DNA from: Campylorhamphus procurvoides
Lineage: Eukaryota; Chordata; Aves; Passeriformes; Dendrocolaptidae
NCBI GenBank assembly: GCA_013396655.1
Contig: WBMV01003298.1
Coordinates: 1,086,695-1,150,694 of the forward strand
DNA length: 64,000 nt
Reading direction: 5' to 3'
This document shows positions 1 to 13,834 of this stretch, one piece after another (within the stretch, counting starts at the first letter, position 1; each line of letters begins with the position of its first letter). The notes beneath the pieces are model-generated. The model did no database searches. It was not told the origin of the DNA and saw only the letters and a program-made list of their open reading frames with translations. The position numbers and the translations under genes are program-made.

Positions 1-1064
1 TGTTAGTCATCACAGGTCATTAAATACTCCTGTTTTCAGTACACCCATTCTATAGATGATTAAACTGTCACATTTACCTCAAAACTCATGTTAAAACTGT
101 GTGCTGCAAGATGTACAGCAGCCCTATCCCTCAGCCAGTGGCATATGTACATGAAGGATTTCTTGCTTAGGAACAAACCTTGAAAGCAGAGCAGGCCTTT
201 TTAGTACTACATGAGACCAAGTTTTTAAGGAAAAAAGGAAAAACTGCTGAGGAACCACAGGGCTCAGCTGTAAGCTACTGCTCCTGCCCCTTTCCTCCTC
301 ATCCCCTGTGAGCCTGAAAGACTGTTCATACAAAGATTGCAAGGTATGAGCATTTACTGGGTTAAGTTATTCAGACAAAAATGGTATTCATTTGGATTTT
401 AGTTTCCAGTGATGATCTCCCTGAAATATGCTCCCTATAAATCATGTGGAGTGAAACTAATTTGAGGAATGATAGTAAAAAGTCAGTGTTTCTGACATTA
501 ATCAAAAGAGAATAGATGTAAAATTGTGGGGTTTCCTGCCTTCTCTTCTGCTTCCTCCTTTAGAAAACAAACTGCAAACACAAAATCCCCCTCTTTGTCT
601 TTAAGATACTACTGAAATTCGGACAAAATTGCATGAAGCAGATGGATTTCTTGCAGTTAAATACAGAGCACATTAGGAGAATAGCAGACCTTCGCTTTTC
701 ATACTCCTGGGAAGTGAGACTTTTCAAGGAGTTTGAAGTGATAATTGCCATGCGTGATGCCAACTATTTATATGGCTGTGTCCAGTTGGAAAAGCCAATT
801 TTCAGCATGTCTGCTCCTGATGTACTATGAGAAAATATGCCTCACAAGCAGAAAAATCAAAGCTATATGAGAATCTGCTCCTGGTAGAAGTGAGAAGCGG
901 GTGCTTATACATAAGGAGCTGTCAGAGTCAACTGAAAAAGATCACCTTATCAGCAACAAAATGACAGAGTCAAAACTGATCCTGTCCCAGGTATATTACA
1001 AGCCTCAGATTCTTCATTCAAAGCTTAAGGTAGCATTTATATATAAATACAAGTCCCTATATCT

Positions 1065-1077
1065 AAAAAAAAAAAAA
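1065..1077 (+). repeat. A13 homopolymer
   Basis: Uninterrupted run of 13 A. No retroposon body is recognised upstream. Confidence 0.9.
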
Positions 1078-4000
1078 GGTAAACACAAAACCTAAAACAA
1101 CAAACTGCACTTGTCAAGAAATAATTATTACTGAAGTAAGCTGCTAGTTACATATATTCACCTCATGGTTATAGCAAGATGTATATTTCTTATTACCTGT
1201 AATGTATAACATTCATATTATTGAAAGTTAAACCCAAAGCAATCAAGTTTGTGTGTGTTACTATAACTTATCACTCCTGGTAATAATGAAAAAATTGCTC
1301 TCAGTTCTCCAGAGATTCTCAATTTGTTGTACATCACTGGAGAATTTAAACAGCCATGTTTCAACAGAGCCCTGAGAAATAACAAGATTGTTGATATTGT
1401 CTCTTTCTTTCTTCTAGTCATTTTGCCCTGAACGGGCACTGTGCTTTCAAAACAGCTGTGCTAAAGCTCTGACCCCAAGTGACAGGAATGGAGTAACTTG
1501 GGGGAAGAGATAAGCACCAAGCTTCAGCACCCCAGGGGACACATTAGTCTTCTCTTCTCACAGAGCCCAGTTCAGGCATTGCCAGGGCACACGAAACACA
1601 AAGGCTCAAGCAGAACTCTGCAGAAGATACTGTCAGCATATTCAGGCTTTATTTGGGAAACATCTTTCTTTGCATCGGGCTCTGTGATCACCCTTCACTG
1701 ACACTGGAAGAGTGAACTTCTATTCAATATTGTACGTGATAATTTTTTTAATTTATTTTTTTAAAAAAAGAATACTTAAAAGCACAAAGTACAGTCCTCA
1801 ACTTAGAGGCATTTCGGCATCCCTTTCACAGAACACTTATGTATCTTTGAGGGTCTGGCCTTCATATTCTGCCTGCGCTAGTTATGGAGATTAGATACTC
1901 CGTAGGAGACTGGTTACTGTTCCTTATTCCTTGCCAGACCCAAGAGGCAAATTACAAGTCTGCCTCAATCTGCAACAGCTGTCTGCAGTGCCTCTGGAGT
2001 CAGGCTGAAAATAGAGACTGCACAGTCTATTTCATTTTCCCTGCTTAACCCTTCTGTTTCTCACTATCCCCCAAGGGATCCTTGTGTCTCAAAAGTCAGC
2101 ACAGCAACTAGGGTTTTTTGTTTGGTTGGGGTTTTATTATTATTAATTTTCTGCCCTCTGCAGAATTTATATATGCTCAGCACATTCTCTCATCGTGATT
2201 CCCACTATCCTCAGCCAGAGTTTTAGATTGTGACTTTATTTTCTGTGCTGTCAGGGGAAGTGGGGTTATGCCTGAAATTCCTAAGCTGTGTTTGAACAAA
2301 TTGGCACTGTAGTTGAGCATAACTTACATAGCAGGAACAAGGATTTAGTCAAATAAAAAGGGACTCGGCCATTTAAAAAATCTTGCTAATGAAGGTGCAC
2401 ATAGACACAGTTTATCTAATAAAAATTATGTACCATATAGCTAGAGACTCTGGGCATTTTCTAAACAGAATGACAAAGAGTGGTTCCTCATCCCCACCTA
2501 GTACAAGAAAGTAAACATTTTATTCAACTTGTAGAATTACATAGGTATGTGAAAAATTAGATCACAGGCTCTTTCCTGTGGTGCTTAAAACCCAACACTG
2601 GAAATTCTCTTTATGTCTTTAAGTAGCTTCTATGTGAACAAGCCTGTATTTTGAGCGAGTCCCTTGGTGTTGCAGTAGCTGCAAGTGAGCAGCTCATACC
2701 AAGATTGGCTATTAGAGGTATGCGAGGAGAGACTCAAAATCAGATATGAGGAAAATCAGAGGCAATACGTGGGAGTGGGGGATGCTTAAGAGTTACACCA
2801 TTGTGCCTGGGCTATATTTATCTTTGTAATAAATTACTTGGGAGAAAAAAAAAAGAATTACTTAGACTGAGTTCCTGTTTAATAGAAATGTCACGTTTTT
2901 AGCGATCTGTCATGATGCTTAAGATGACAAAATTCCCTCTACCCTCTGGTAGTGAGAAGTATCCCTGCCTCAAAACCTAGGAGTTCCACATATGTTTGCA
3001 ATACTGCAATAGACAGCCACAAGTGATTAACTGTAAGTGCTAACAAATCATATACATCTGTCTGAAAAAGCAATAAAGCAAACACAGGACCGTTATAAGT
3101 CTCCTGCCACAAATCACCTTATTTTAAGTGGTGTCATTCCATGTCTGACAGTAAGTCAAAATTCAGCATCAAAATATGAACGAGGAGCTTCTTTGGAAAA
3201 TGCAAAGGATTAGCTTTCGCTCAGAGTCTTTGCATTTTCTCACTTATTATTCGTTCATTTGATATGCAATGGTCAGCCACACTCATCAACATTGAAATCC
3301 TTGTGTTTCACATCTCTCTGGGCTGCTGGAACACACTGGAGCAGGGTGAAGGGCTTGGGGAACACCTTCCAGGTGTCTTTCACCTCCCTCATGCTTGGCA
3401 GAGGATTTTCTTCCTGCTTGGTTTTAACATTCTCAAGCTCTCTGTCATGGAAAGTATAAGTTTATCATTAAGTAATTACAGTATCTAGAACTAAGACTCC
3501 TTTTATTTCAGAAGAGATTTTAGGCTGAGCAACCATTTACTTTATCTTCAATGAACATAAGGGTTCTGTGAAGCTGTTCTTCACAGGTTATTCTATGAGT
3601 TTAGAGCACAAAAGGGTCAATCCTGCTCTTTAAATCCATGGTCTCCTAACTACATTGAAGCTACCTCTACAAATCACGTAAAGTGAAGTTCTCATGGCAG
3701 GTGCCAATCCTGACAGCATGTTGGAAAGTCAGGAGACTCAAAATGATTAACATCATTATGGGAATGTTTTATATACACAATAATATTATGTGAACTTTCA
3801 TTAGAAACAACTCAAATCCACGGTAGTGAAAGCATAATAAAGTGGGGATGTTCACAGGGCCTGTAGAATTAGAAGCATAAATCATAAGTTGCTCATATTT
3901 TTTAGCAATAACACTTTCTTTTTCTAAATGTATGAATTACAATTCCATCTTCACAGTGCTCAGTGAATATTTCTCACTGACTACAGAAGCCCAGTATATA

Positions 4001-5370
4001 CACTCTCGAAAGGAAACCAAAGGCAGAATGAATCCTTTCTTCCTGTCCACAGCCCCTGAACTGCTGCTATACTTGAGGAAGGAAAGAAGGAAAGGCATGT
4101 GGCATACAAACTGCATAAACTCCAGCTCCTTAAAAAGCAAACCCTACTGGAGCGGGCCAGTCAAAAGGTTTCAGCAGTGAAAGGTTTGTAGCCCCAAAGT
4201 GAGAACAAGAATACACGTTGCTAAACACTCCCTGATCTCCTACTGTCTCTTTCATGTGCCTAGGAACGCTGTGCCATAACCTCTGGCATTTCAGCAATGC
4301 TTCTCCACAGGACCTTAGGAGAAACAAGCATGAGCCACGCGCGCTACCACTGAGATAATGGCACTTGATTTACTTCCATGTTTCAATTGTTCTCTGAATC
4401 ACGGGTATCACTCATCGTATCAAGCAGGTCTCAGACACCAGTACAGCTTAATCAGACAGTCTAAATGGTACTTCAGTTTTATGTTATGCTGTCCTGTGCA
4501 TCAGCTGGCCCTGCACAAGCCCTTATTTGGCACCATACACAGGCCCCCTGGGCTAGACCTTTCCTTTAAGAGTGTGATGCTCGCCTTCGCCCAAGTAGGA
4601 GGTTTAAGGTACTTGAGAATTCCAGCAGCTTCTGGTTGTTTAATGCTTTCAGAAAGATATACCATATGAGGGCATAGAGAAAAAACAGAAACCTCACCCA
4701 GAGCAATGGCAACAAAAAAAACCCAACCCATCCGTGATCAGAAAAATCCTCAAACTTCAAAATTTTCATGCCTGGTAGACAACTGCTGGCAAAGGCCAGT
4801 CCCTGTCCCCATTGCTGCCTTCCCTCAGCCACACTCTGCTGGCCACTGTGACTGACAGGGAGAGGGTTGGGATGCTCTGTCTGACCACATACTGCTGTTG
4901 CTGTGCTCTGATGGAAACACACAGTGAGTTAGTAGGACTTTATGGCTGAACAATAACAAAAAAAGCACATGTAAGAGATCCTCAGATGGGGAAAAATGAA
5001 GCTGCAGTGCTTTACACCACTCAGGTGTCGCTCTTGCACCATAATGGCCTTTAATCAGTTAATCAAAACAGATGCCTTAATGTAAAACTAGGGTTCATCA
5101 ATAGGAAAGAGCAGCTTTGGAAGCACTTTTTCTTAATCAATATTCTAGATCTATTAGCTCTCACAAAGAATCAGTATTGCATTTCTTTGTTCTTTATATC
5201 TCAAGTAACCTGAGATATAATTCCCAAAAATGTTGGAATGAAGTAAGGAAGAAATGGTGCCTACAGACCATCAGGGTCCAACTTCCCTCAGATCATGTAT
5301 TTCTTACTATGGATAGAATCTCACTTTTAATAATTTGGCTATTCGCTGTTTTAATGCTTATTGTGATATC

Positions 5371-5387
5371 TATACATATATATATAA
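5371..5387 (+). repeat. Short (TA)n repeat
   Basis: TATACATATATATATAA, a short interrupted dinucleotide tract in AT-rich sequence. Confidence 0.8.
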
Positions 5388-8300
5388 TGATGTCATTGGT
5401 AAATAATGGTAAAAATAGTATTGTGTCAATACATTTCCTCATCCCCTATTTTTAAGGATGATTGAATTAATAGTCGGGGGAAGTTTTTGTAAAGGAAATA
5501 GGATATATGGGAAATATATTCTCCCATAACCTCTTTGCCTCTAAATTTAATACACAGATGTAAACACACCTGGTTTCTGCTGGGAATAAAACCATGACCA
5601 TCTTACAAAGAGGCATGGGGCCAGGTTCAATAAAGGTCTGCACTGCCTACAATTTAGGCATTGCAAAGTCTGTACTTAAGAAAGTTGGCCCCAAAGTGAA
5701 ATCCAAAACCGTAAGAGACTTCTAGGCTTTCTGCACACTTGGTAAACCAGCTAAATCTCCCCACACTGGTGCTGCTTAGAACCATCCAGTATGAAATGCT
5801 GAGCACAGATGTACCACTGGATTCTAGACCACCATACTGGACTATTTCCCATTTTGCTCCATGAACTCTCTAATGTAAAAATGCAGAAATCAGTTCTGCT
5901 GTCAGGGTTTGCCAGCAAGGACTTGCTGCTTTCACTTGGGTACTTTAAACTCAAAGACGTCCCTGCTGGTTGTTTCCCTTTTAAATATTGCATTGCTTGT
6001 TGCATAGTGACCTAGATTCGACAAGATAGAAGCAGAATTGTTTTGGATGCCAAAAGTGTCTTAAAAGAATGCCCTACTTGGACCCAAATAACTGTTAACT
6101 CTAAGTCAGGATTCTCCCCTGAGAGATAACAGTGTGAATTTAAATATCTCCAGCCTGAGGGCAACAGTGAACTGTACTGCTCATCTTCTTGGGCAACCCA
6201 TTTTAGCTACCAGATGATGCTTAAAAGAAGGCAACTGCTTTGTCTTCAGTTTAAAAAGGAAGTTGCAACAGCTTTGTGTGAGACACGTTCCTGTTGGTGG
6301 CTCTGCTGAGCTCAGAACCTCCTGTTAAATCACACCTTTCACTAGAAGGAAGGTGGGGTTCAAGCAGGAGACAGAGACTTGATCTGAGGCAGTTTTAGGC
6401 ATATGAACATGGACATCTGCTGATTTTCATATCAAATGAGGCACATTGGAGAGGAGGCACAGGGGAGAGCTGCCTTCTGGGTAGCGATGCTTTGGCTTCC
6501 AGTTTTGGCCATGGACACCTGAAGCCTGAATAAAACCCACAGTTTAAACGCAATGGAAGACAGTGGAGTAGAGTGGGTTTTGGTTGTCATTTCTCCCCTT
6601 CCTTTCAGTTCTTGCCACATTAATAATAATTCATACTGAAACAAAATTTCCTCCTCTGCAGCTGTTTGTAGGCAGAGCCCATTGTCAGTATCTTAGTCAG
6701 GAGCTCATCTCTTAGAATTCTGTCTCTTCATCCCTCTGAATGCTTTGATCAGGGATTTTATTGTTTGAGAACAAAAATAGCTGCCAATCTTCCAAATCAG
6801 CTGCTCTATTTTATGTTCATCATCCATCATTATTTAACAGCATCTGTGATTTTAATATGTACACATGTGAGGCCCTTCACCTTTCAAAGATTAGGTGTAG
6901 ACCTATGCAAACAAAAAGCCCCCACCATACATCTACCCAGTTTTAAGTCAATCAATAGCTATTATAGAATACTGCCTGGCTATGAACACAGATCAGATGG
7001 AAGATCAACATTATTGATCTGACGTGTTTTATTATAGGATTGTAACTCAAAATTTGCTCATTCTTCTGATAACGTGATATTATTATTTATCTATTTAATT
7101 GTTTCACTGAAATGCATGGTTTTCCAAAGTAAATTGGAATGAGAAATAACATTAACAATGGGTCCCTTGAAATTTTTATTTGTGGTGCCAGAGCTACAAT
7201 ATGAAGCCATGAACCAAAAGATAATAATGTCAAATATGTATTCAAAAATTATTTAGGATTTTGGTGTCTTTATTATAAGAAGCTAAATATTAAACTCCTT
7301 GATAACTACAGGTTATCAGGATTCATAGCCTAAATTACTATACCCCCCTTCAAGAACGTATGTTTGCATCCATATTTCCTTTAAAATGGCTGTGATTCTA
7401 GTCTCCCAAATCTATTCAGATCTTAGTCTTGGACTGGAATATTTGGTAAAAATAAATATCCCCAAGCAGCTATAAAATGTATTGTTCTTAATGCTTTATC
7501 AGAAGTAGTGCATGACCCTTAGTATCTTTCAAATTAATACCACCAACAATGTAAATACAAGCTTTTGCAAAATGCACAGAAACACCAAGAGCTCATGGCT
7601 GACAATAAAAAATATTCCAGAAACTCAAAGACCAGTATCAGGCATAACAGAACTCCTTGAATAGGTAGATCAGACATGTGTAGTATTTGCCAGTATAAAA
7701 GCAGGTAATTATGACTGTATCATGTAGAGACAACTTTACTGAATTGCACATCTCAAATTCAGTATTGTAAAACTTTTAATTCTAATTCTTTCAATTATAT
7801 CTTGTGATGGCCTTTGACTAAGGCCATCAAGACAGACCTGAAAAAAATGCTTATTCTGTGGTCAGCTTTGCCACCCTTTAAATTCCTACATTCAAGGAAA
7901 CAGCCAAAGAAATGCTCACGGATATAAAAAAGGGTGAAAACCCTCTCACAGCCTCTCCAGCCCTGCACCATTCTGTATTTCCTCATTTTTTGCTAAGGGT
8001 AAAATGTCTATAAAAGCAGGCAGTTTGTGGGGCAGAGCTCAGACAGAATGGTTGGCTGTTTAGGGTTTTATTTACCAGCTGAGCCAACCTGAACATGGAC
8101 ATCAGTGACACATCCTGCCTAAGGAATCTCCACTGTGCGAGATTCATCCAAGCCATTTTTCAGGGATATTCATGAGGGTACTTTGAGCACAGACTCCACA
8201 GTGTCAGATAAAAGGACACAGCAATTAATCTGCAATGGAATCTGTCCTATGTTTTAAAACTCAGCAGTCTATGGTTGCCATAGTTACTAAACATACTATA

Positions 8301-9334
8301 AACATTGTTTGTTATTTGCAATACATTGTCCTTTAAGAGAAACAGAGCAATATACATATCATTGCTATACTGAAGACACGCACAACGTTGGCAGTTGGAA
8401 TTGATAGTTTGTGTTGGCAACTTGAGCTGCCAACTTGCCTTTCCAGATGAGAGAGGATGGTGCTGTTTGCTGTGGAAGCTGCACTCAAACACCTAAGGAG
8501 AAAGAGAAAGACAGGCCCATACATGTCAAATGGCAATGTGAGACCAGCTAACTAGGCAGTGTTCAAAAAACAATTGTCAGGGCAGGACATTAAATAAAGA
8601 AGCAGCATTGCATAAGTAAACTAATCCAATTGGTATAAAGCACTCAGATATTCCCTGTCCATTCTCATTGAATGACCATGTGTATCTCTGTATTCCTACG
8701 TGTTAGCTGGTACTCAACCACCAAAGCGACTTGGCTTTCTGATTGAACAGATGAGTAATTCTATTCTCCACTCTTACACATTTCAGCTGAAGGCAGCTAT
8801 GTCAGTGTGGCAAATGGGGAAGACACACTCACAGCTGAGGGCTGCACACAGATTGCAGCCAGCATTCTGAGCTTGCAGCCGTTGTTATGAGAATGTTTCA
8901 TTTTATGGTAGCTAGAAATGGATTTGTCAGGGTTCTTTCCCATTCTTTCAAAGTCCTAATTCACACATCTCTCTGCCAGTCAGAATCTACATAATTCTTG
9001 ACTAGTCCCACCACATTTCATTTTTCCATGTTGATGATCATGCAAGCTGATGTGGCCAGCCTTTGAAAGGTTTTTGCATGATGATACAAGCCACAATTGG
9101 ACTAACACAGTTAAGCTGGAAACCAGAGGAATTCACTGAGCTAGCAGATAGAAGGAAGACAAAATGTCTGTTCATTTGCATGCCACAGTCCGAAATCAGC
9201 GCCTCAAACAGATAAAAAAAACTCAAACACCACAAATCCAATTTTAGTCACACTTTCTGTGCAATACTGCTGTCTGTTCTTACTCACTTCTTTACTGATA
9301 CAATCTTGAAGACATGAGTTTATCCCTTGCCCAG

Positions 9335-9385
9335 TACAGGATGATCCACACACAAGAGGACTGCTCTGAAGGCTGTGATACTCAG
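9335..9385 (+). other. Candidate 51-nt exon-like segment
   Basis: The segment lies between TTTATCCCTTGCCCAG and the donor CAG/GTAAGATG, is a multiple of three long and is open in frame 1 (YRMIHTQEDCSEGCDTQ). The same frame extends back to an ATG at 9314, so it could also be read as a 24-codon start segment ending at the donor. An in-frame TGA lies a few codons upstream of that ATG. The pyrimidine tract is short. No known protein is recognised. Confidence 0.18.
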
Positions 9386-12300
9386 GTAAGATGCAACCTG
9401 AGAGTGAACTGCTCCTTGGAGTCTTGAAATTATTACGAAAGTCAAACTAGCCTGTGCAACCTCTGAATTCAAATGACATCGTTTCTCATTCAGCACTGAA
9501 GACAGCAGTAAAGGCACTGCTTCTGGGATGCATTGATGTTATGATTCTGCAGAAAACTGTGGAGTATAAATATTGTCAAGTCTCATTTTCCACTCTGTTA
9601 ATGCTGATGTCTTCATGCTGTATGAAAGGCAATGTGTTGACTGACAGGGCCTTTTGATACACTTCACTTCTTTCCATGTGTTGCCTGATTGCTTCAGCTG
9701 AGCATGCAACAGGCTAAAGCTATACTTCAATACTCACAGGCTAGAAATATCTCTGCTCCTTCTGGAGGGCTTTGCAACATCGTTTAGAAGAGCTTGTTTC
9801 TTTAACATACTTTTTAATCACCGTTGAAATTGTGTTCTTCCCATGAGAACAATTCTGTCTAACCCTCATCAGGCAGGGGCAGCACCATGTTTAAAGCTGG
9901 CATGGGCAAGCCCTTCAGAACCCAAGCCGTACCACAAGAAAATACAGAGAAGCCAGGCTAATGCTGCCAAGAGGTGTCCAGGGCAATATTTCTTGTCAAA
10001 GGCAGGTCACTTGGTGCATCAGGGACAGCGTTTATTATGTGACATCAGACCAATCCGTTAATACTAGATAGAGGAGTATTTCTCTTCTGGGGGAGCTTAC
10101 TGATGAAAGTGTCTTTGAGAGAAAAATCAGACATGAACCTCTGTTCCTTTCTTTCCAAAATTCTTTTTAGGTAGAATTTCCTAAATGTCTGAATGAGGAC
10201 TATATAGAATTGTTACCTGTCTTAAGAGGAAAAGAGCAACATGACTTAGTGAGCTACTTTCAAAAGTACAGGCTGTGTTTCACTTTCACTCATACATTTC
10301 TCTGTTTCTGTCCATTATGTTTGCTTGAATTCTATGGCCAAAATTACTACTTTGGGCCAAGAAAGGTCCCTTATAACCTAAAGGTTGTGTAGGTACAACA
10401 GGGCTTCTGATGGTTCTCTCTTGACACTACTGCTACACAGACACCAAAATGAGCACAGCTTACTTGTGAAGGTCTTTACTGTCACTCTAATTCTGGTCTT
10501 AGCATTTCTCATTTCAGAGAGAGACTTTTGACTGTATGACAAACGAAACAGAAGTACAGAAAAGACTCAGAGAAGGTTTGAGACATTTCAGTAGAACCCA
10601 CCGCCCCTTTTCGAGATACAGTAAACTCTTCTGTTTCTACCCAATTTTTACATCACTAATTTAACTTAAACCAATTAAATAGAGACAAAAAATATTCAAC
10701 AATTTGTGTTGCCATGCAAAATTAGCACTTGACCAGCCCTCCTCATAAATAAACACTTGTCTTCTTTTGAAGAGGGGAAAAATAAAAGAGCACACCTATG
10801 TCATTCTTGACCACAATGTAACTGTTGTATCTGTCATTTTTGACTACATAATCTTACCAAGCACAGACTAGACCAACTCAGTCCTGGCACAGATGAAGTT
10901 AAACAATTATTTGTGCTAAAGATTAGAGATTCAAAGTTGAAATCCAGAGTCATCAGCACATACTGCTGTCCACGTTCCAGTGAAACATGATGTTTTAGGT
11001 TGCTCATAAACAGCTGAGACTGAAAAGCCACTATATTACTATGGAATAGAATAAAGATCTTAACTCTGGTATCTAGGCCAAACTGCAATGTGGATGCTAT
11101 CTCCTCTCCCTGTAAAAAATCCCAGACATTTCAGGTGGAAAATCTTACTTTCCAAATTAAATTGCTAGGGATAGATCATTTCTGAAGCAGTTTTCTGACA
11201 TGTAAATGAAAGGACTGTCTACCTTGAGACAGATATCAATCATGAAATAAAGCCTGTTGTAGTTCAGATTATCTCCCATAAACTTTAGAAACCAAAAAGA
11301 ACTTTTTTGATTAGGTATGAGAAATTAAACAGCAGCCAGAGAAATCTCTGACACAAAACAACATTATACTTTTAGTTTTTTTTCTGTATCCAAGGGAAAT
11401 AGAAATGAAACAGCCATGAACAAACAAATAAACTAGCAATGTAAACAGTCTCCTGAAGCAAAACAGCTTTTTGAAGTTTATACTACCTGAGGTTCCTGAC
11501 CATAAACTGCGTTGGATTTATTTAATAATCAAGCCAGAGGTGGGGGAACAGAGGAGAAGTGGTATTTCAAGGCTTCAAACAAGAAGATTAAATATTCAAG
11601 TTAAAAACATTCTTGCACTAGATTTGAATTGTAAACAACCAAAATCAGTGTCAACTACCAACACAATTTTGTGAAAAGTTCTAATCAAGAATTTGGTCAA
11701 GTGCAATGCTTTCAAGTTAACCAAGCACATTTTTGAAATTACCAGCTCTTCTTACCCTTTTTTTTTTACTAGTGAGACTAAAATATGTCAAAATCTGTCT
11801 TCATTTCTGACAGTGCTGGACTAATTTAACTCCAGACTTTCACTAATCTAACCCAGTGCCTGACAAGTTCCTTGCATGCAACATGAAAGGAAGGTGGTTG
11901 AAATGGGAATAGAGTCAATTTCGGTCACTGGCTCCTGAGGAGTGGGAATAATAGAAGCTCAAAGATCAATTAAATTATTTCTTGAATGAGTGTTTAAAAA
12001 TATTTCACCTCTAGAGAAGAGCAGCTTCAAAAATTGGTGTGGGATATTGAGCTTTTTGTTGCTTGATTATTGGTTAGAATACCAAGCAAGTCAATTGTGA
12101 ATTCAAGTCACCTCCACTTAGCAGTGTAATCCATGTGAAACAGGGAGGTAATCGGGGCAGCTTCCAGAAGTCACACATCCATTTCGAGACACACATGAGG
12201 CTTAATGAATATATTGGCATCCTTCTGGTAACAGGATTGAGTAATTGTGGAAACTAAAGAGATACTGTTTAAATGGCCTAGCTCCATCAGAGCACATTAA

Positions 12301-12984
12301 ATCACAATATGGGAATAATACAATTTAGATTTAGAAGTTTTATTCTCTAATTCTGCAACTATGACACCTATTCAAAAACTCTTTAGGGTGCAAATCTTCA
12401 AAGATGATATAAAGGTATCAAAATCTCTAGAAGATCTAATTATTCATGCTTTTATTTTGTATGTTTGATGTAACATAGTATCTTGCTTCCCTAATACATT
12501 TTCAGTTACTTGTCCCCTAAACCAGAATGCTTCAAAGGCAAGAACTCATGCACAGAGAACCTCTTTACCTGTCACAAGTTTCTCATGTCAGTACCTTGCA
12601 ATGAAGAAACAAGGTTCTTTCTCATGCAAGAGTTTAACATCAGTCATTCAAAATAGGGTTATGTCCCTTGGCATTTATTAATTACACTGAAAATTCCCCT
12701 GACTGTTTGAACACACCACAATCACTCTTTCTTATGACATTGAGATAATTGAGGCTGCACTGTATTTTATACCAGAAAAATTGGATTTTTTTTTTTAAAC
12801 CACCTAAAAACTCTTTCTCTCTTGTGAAAGTTACCTTACGCCAGACTATCCTGTTTCAGGACAGAATTCACCTAATATTTTGGTAAATACGCTACCAGGC
12901 AAAGGGCAAAAGAGAGAAAGCTAGAGAAAATCCTTAGGATTTCCAGGATCCTAGTGCAGCACTGTAAAAAGATACACAGGTTAG
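9386..12984. other. AT-rich noncoding stretch, nothing recognised
   Basis: Unique sequence with a T10 run at 11758. A minus-strand 26-nt splice-flanked segment near 10856-10881 is discussed among rejected items. Confidence 0.7.
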
Positions 12985-13110
12985 ATGAGGAATCTCCAAT
13001 CACCAGACCCAGGCAAAGCCATAACTGATCTCATCCACTGTTGGAGACTTTGAGTGGGAGTCTGGACCACATGACCTCTCCAAAGGTTTCTTGGGAGGGA
13101 TATTTGTCAC
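12985..13110 (+). mobile_element. Probable old CR1 LINE 3' UTR remnant
   Basis: The words TAGATGAGGAATCTCC (12984), ACCCAGGCAAAGCC (13008) and GTCTGGACCACATGACCTCT (13061) occur in the order and spacing of the 3' region of older avian CR1 families (GGAATCTCCATC, then ACCCAGGCAAAGCC, then TTGGACTAGATGACCTC). There is no clear 3' tail and the flanks do not align. Divergence is high, so the call is tentative. Confidence 0.5.
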
Positions 13111-13752
13111 CTTTCCTTCACTGAGCTATTGGTGTGACTCTTTTGATTGAATCAGTGCACAGAAGCTCCAATTCAAGGACTCACATAAGAGCAGACAATG
13201 GGACATGAACATTAACAGAATGGATTAAAACACTTGCTTAGGTGATCTCATGAAATAGGAGCCCTGTACCCAGACAGTAATAGCTTTGGTATCACCTGTG
13301 GACAAAATAAATTAAAAAAAAATAAATCCAAAACCCGAAGAATGAAAGTGGGAGATCAAATATCGAAATAGAAAGTCACAATCTGAAGTAGAGTGAAAAG
13401 AGGATTAAAAGTTATAATGATGTGAACAAAGCACCAGTTAAGGGGTTGAGGAGTGAAGACAGACAATGGATATGGGGTGGGATAGTGGCCCTGTGCAACA
13501 CAGGTAAACTACAGCTATTAGAAGGAGAGACATAAATGTGCATGAGAGGATATAGAAGTGAACTCCATCAACAACAATTAACCCCACTAGAGGCAAATAC
13601 ATTCTAGAAAGGTTTATAAAATTTGAACTACAACTGTAGGCAGCAGTGGCAAGCTCATAGAGAAGAACTTTTTCCACTGCTGTGGCTACATTGGTAGCAG
13701 TGTACCACCTAAGTAGTTTAAGATTAATTCAGATGTTTGCAAAAAGCTGCTG

Positions 13753-13834
13753 TAAAAACAAACAAACAAAACCCAACGAAAATCCCCAAACTAACAAATA
13801 AAAAAAAAACCCAAACACAACAAAACCAACAAAG
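13753..13834 (+). repeat. A/C-rich low-complexity tract (AAAC-like)
   Basis: Contains ACAAACAAACAAAACCC, an A10 run and CCAACAAAG. This is the common avian AAAC-type low-complexity sequence. The long minus-strand open frames over it are a by-product of its composition. Confidence 0.85.

Larger units (their letters stand above)
1..9334. other. AT-rich noncoding stretch, no gene recognised
   Basis: Apart from A13 at 1065, A10 at 2845 and the TA repeat at 5371, I see unique sequence only. Open frames reach 118 codons (minus strand, 4566-4922), but they lack homology I recognise, overlap frames on the other strand and have no supporting splice pattern. The 5117-5455 frame encodes a hydrophobic stretch that reflects T-rich DNA. 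Confidence 0.7.

Noticed and set aside
4566..4922. 118-codon minus-strand open frame
   Set aside because: No homology recognised, overlaps the 103-codon forward frame at 4358-4669, and composition follows the local slightly GC-richer DNA.
5230..5300. Possible decayed CR1 in reverse orientation (GGTCCAACTTCCCTCAGA)
   Set aside because: Only one short phrase resembles CR1 and the flanks do not align. Too weak to annotate.
5117..5455. 112-codon frame with a hydrophobic, transmembrane-like stretch
   Set aside because: The hydrophobic run comes from T-rich codons over a TA repeat. There is no signal of a real membrane protein family.
10856..10881. Minus-strand 26-nt segment between CATCTGTGCCAG and GTAAGATT
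   Set aside because: Very short, not in frame and open in one frame only. Chance pairing is more likely.
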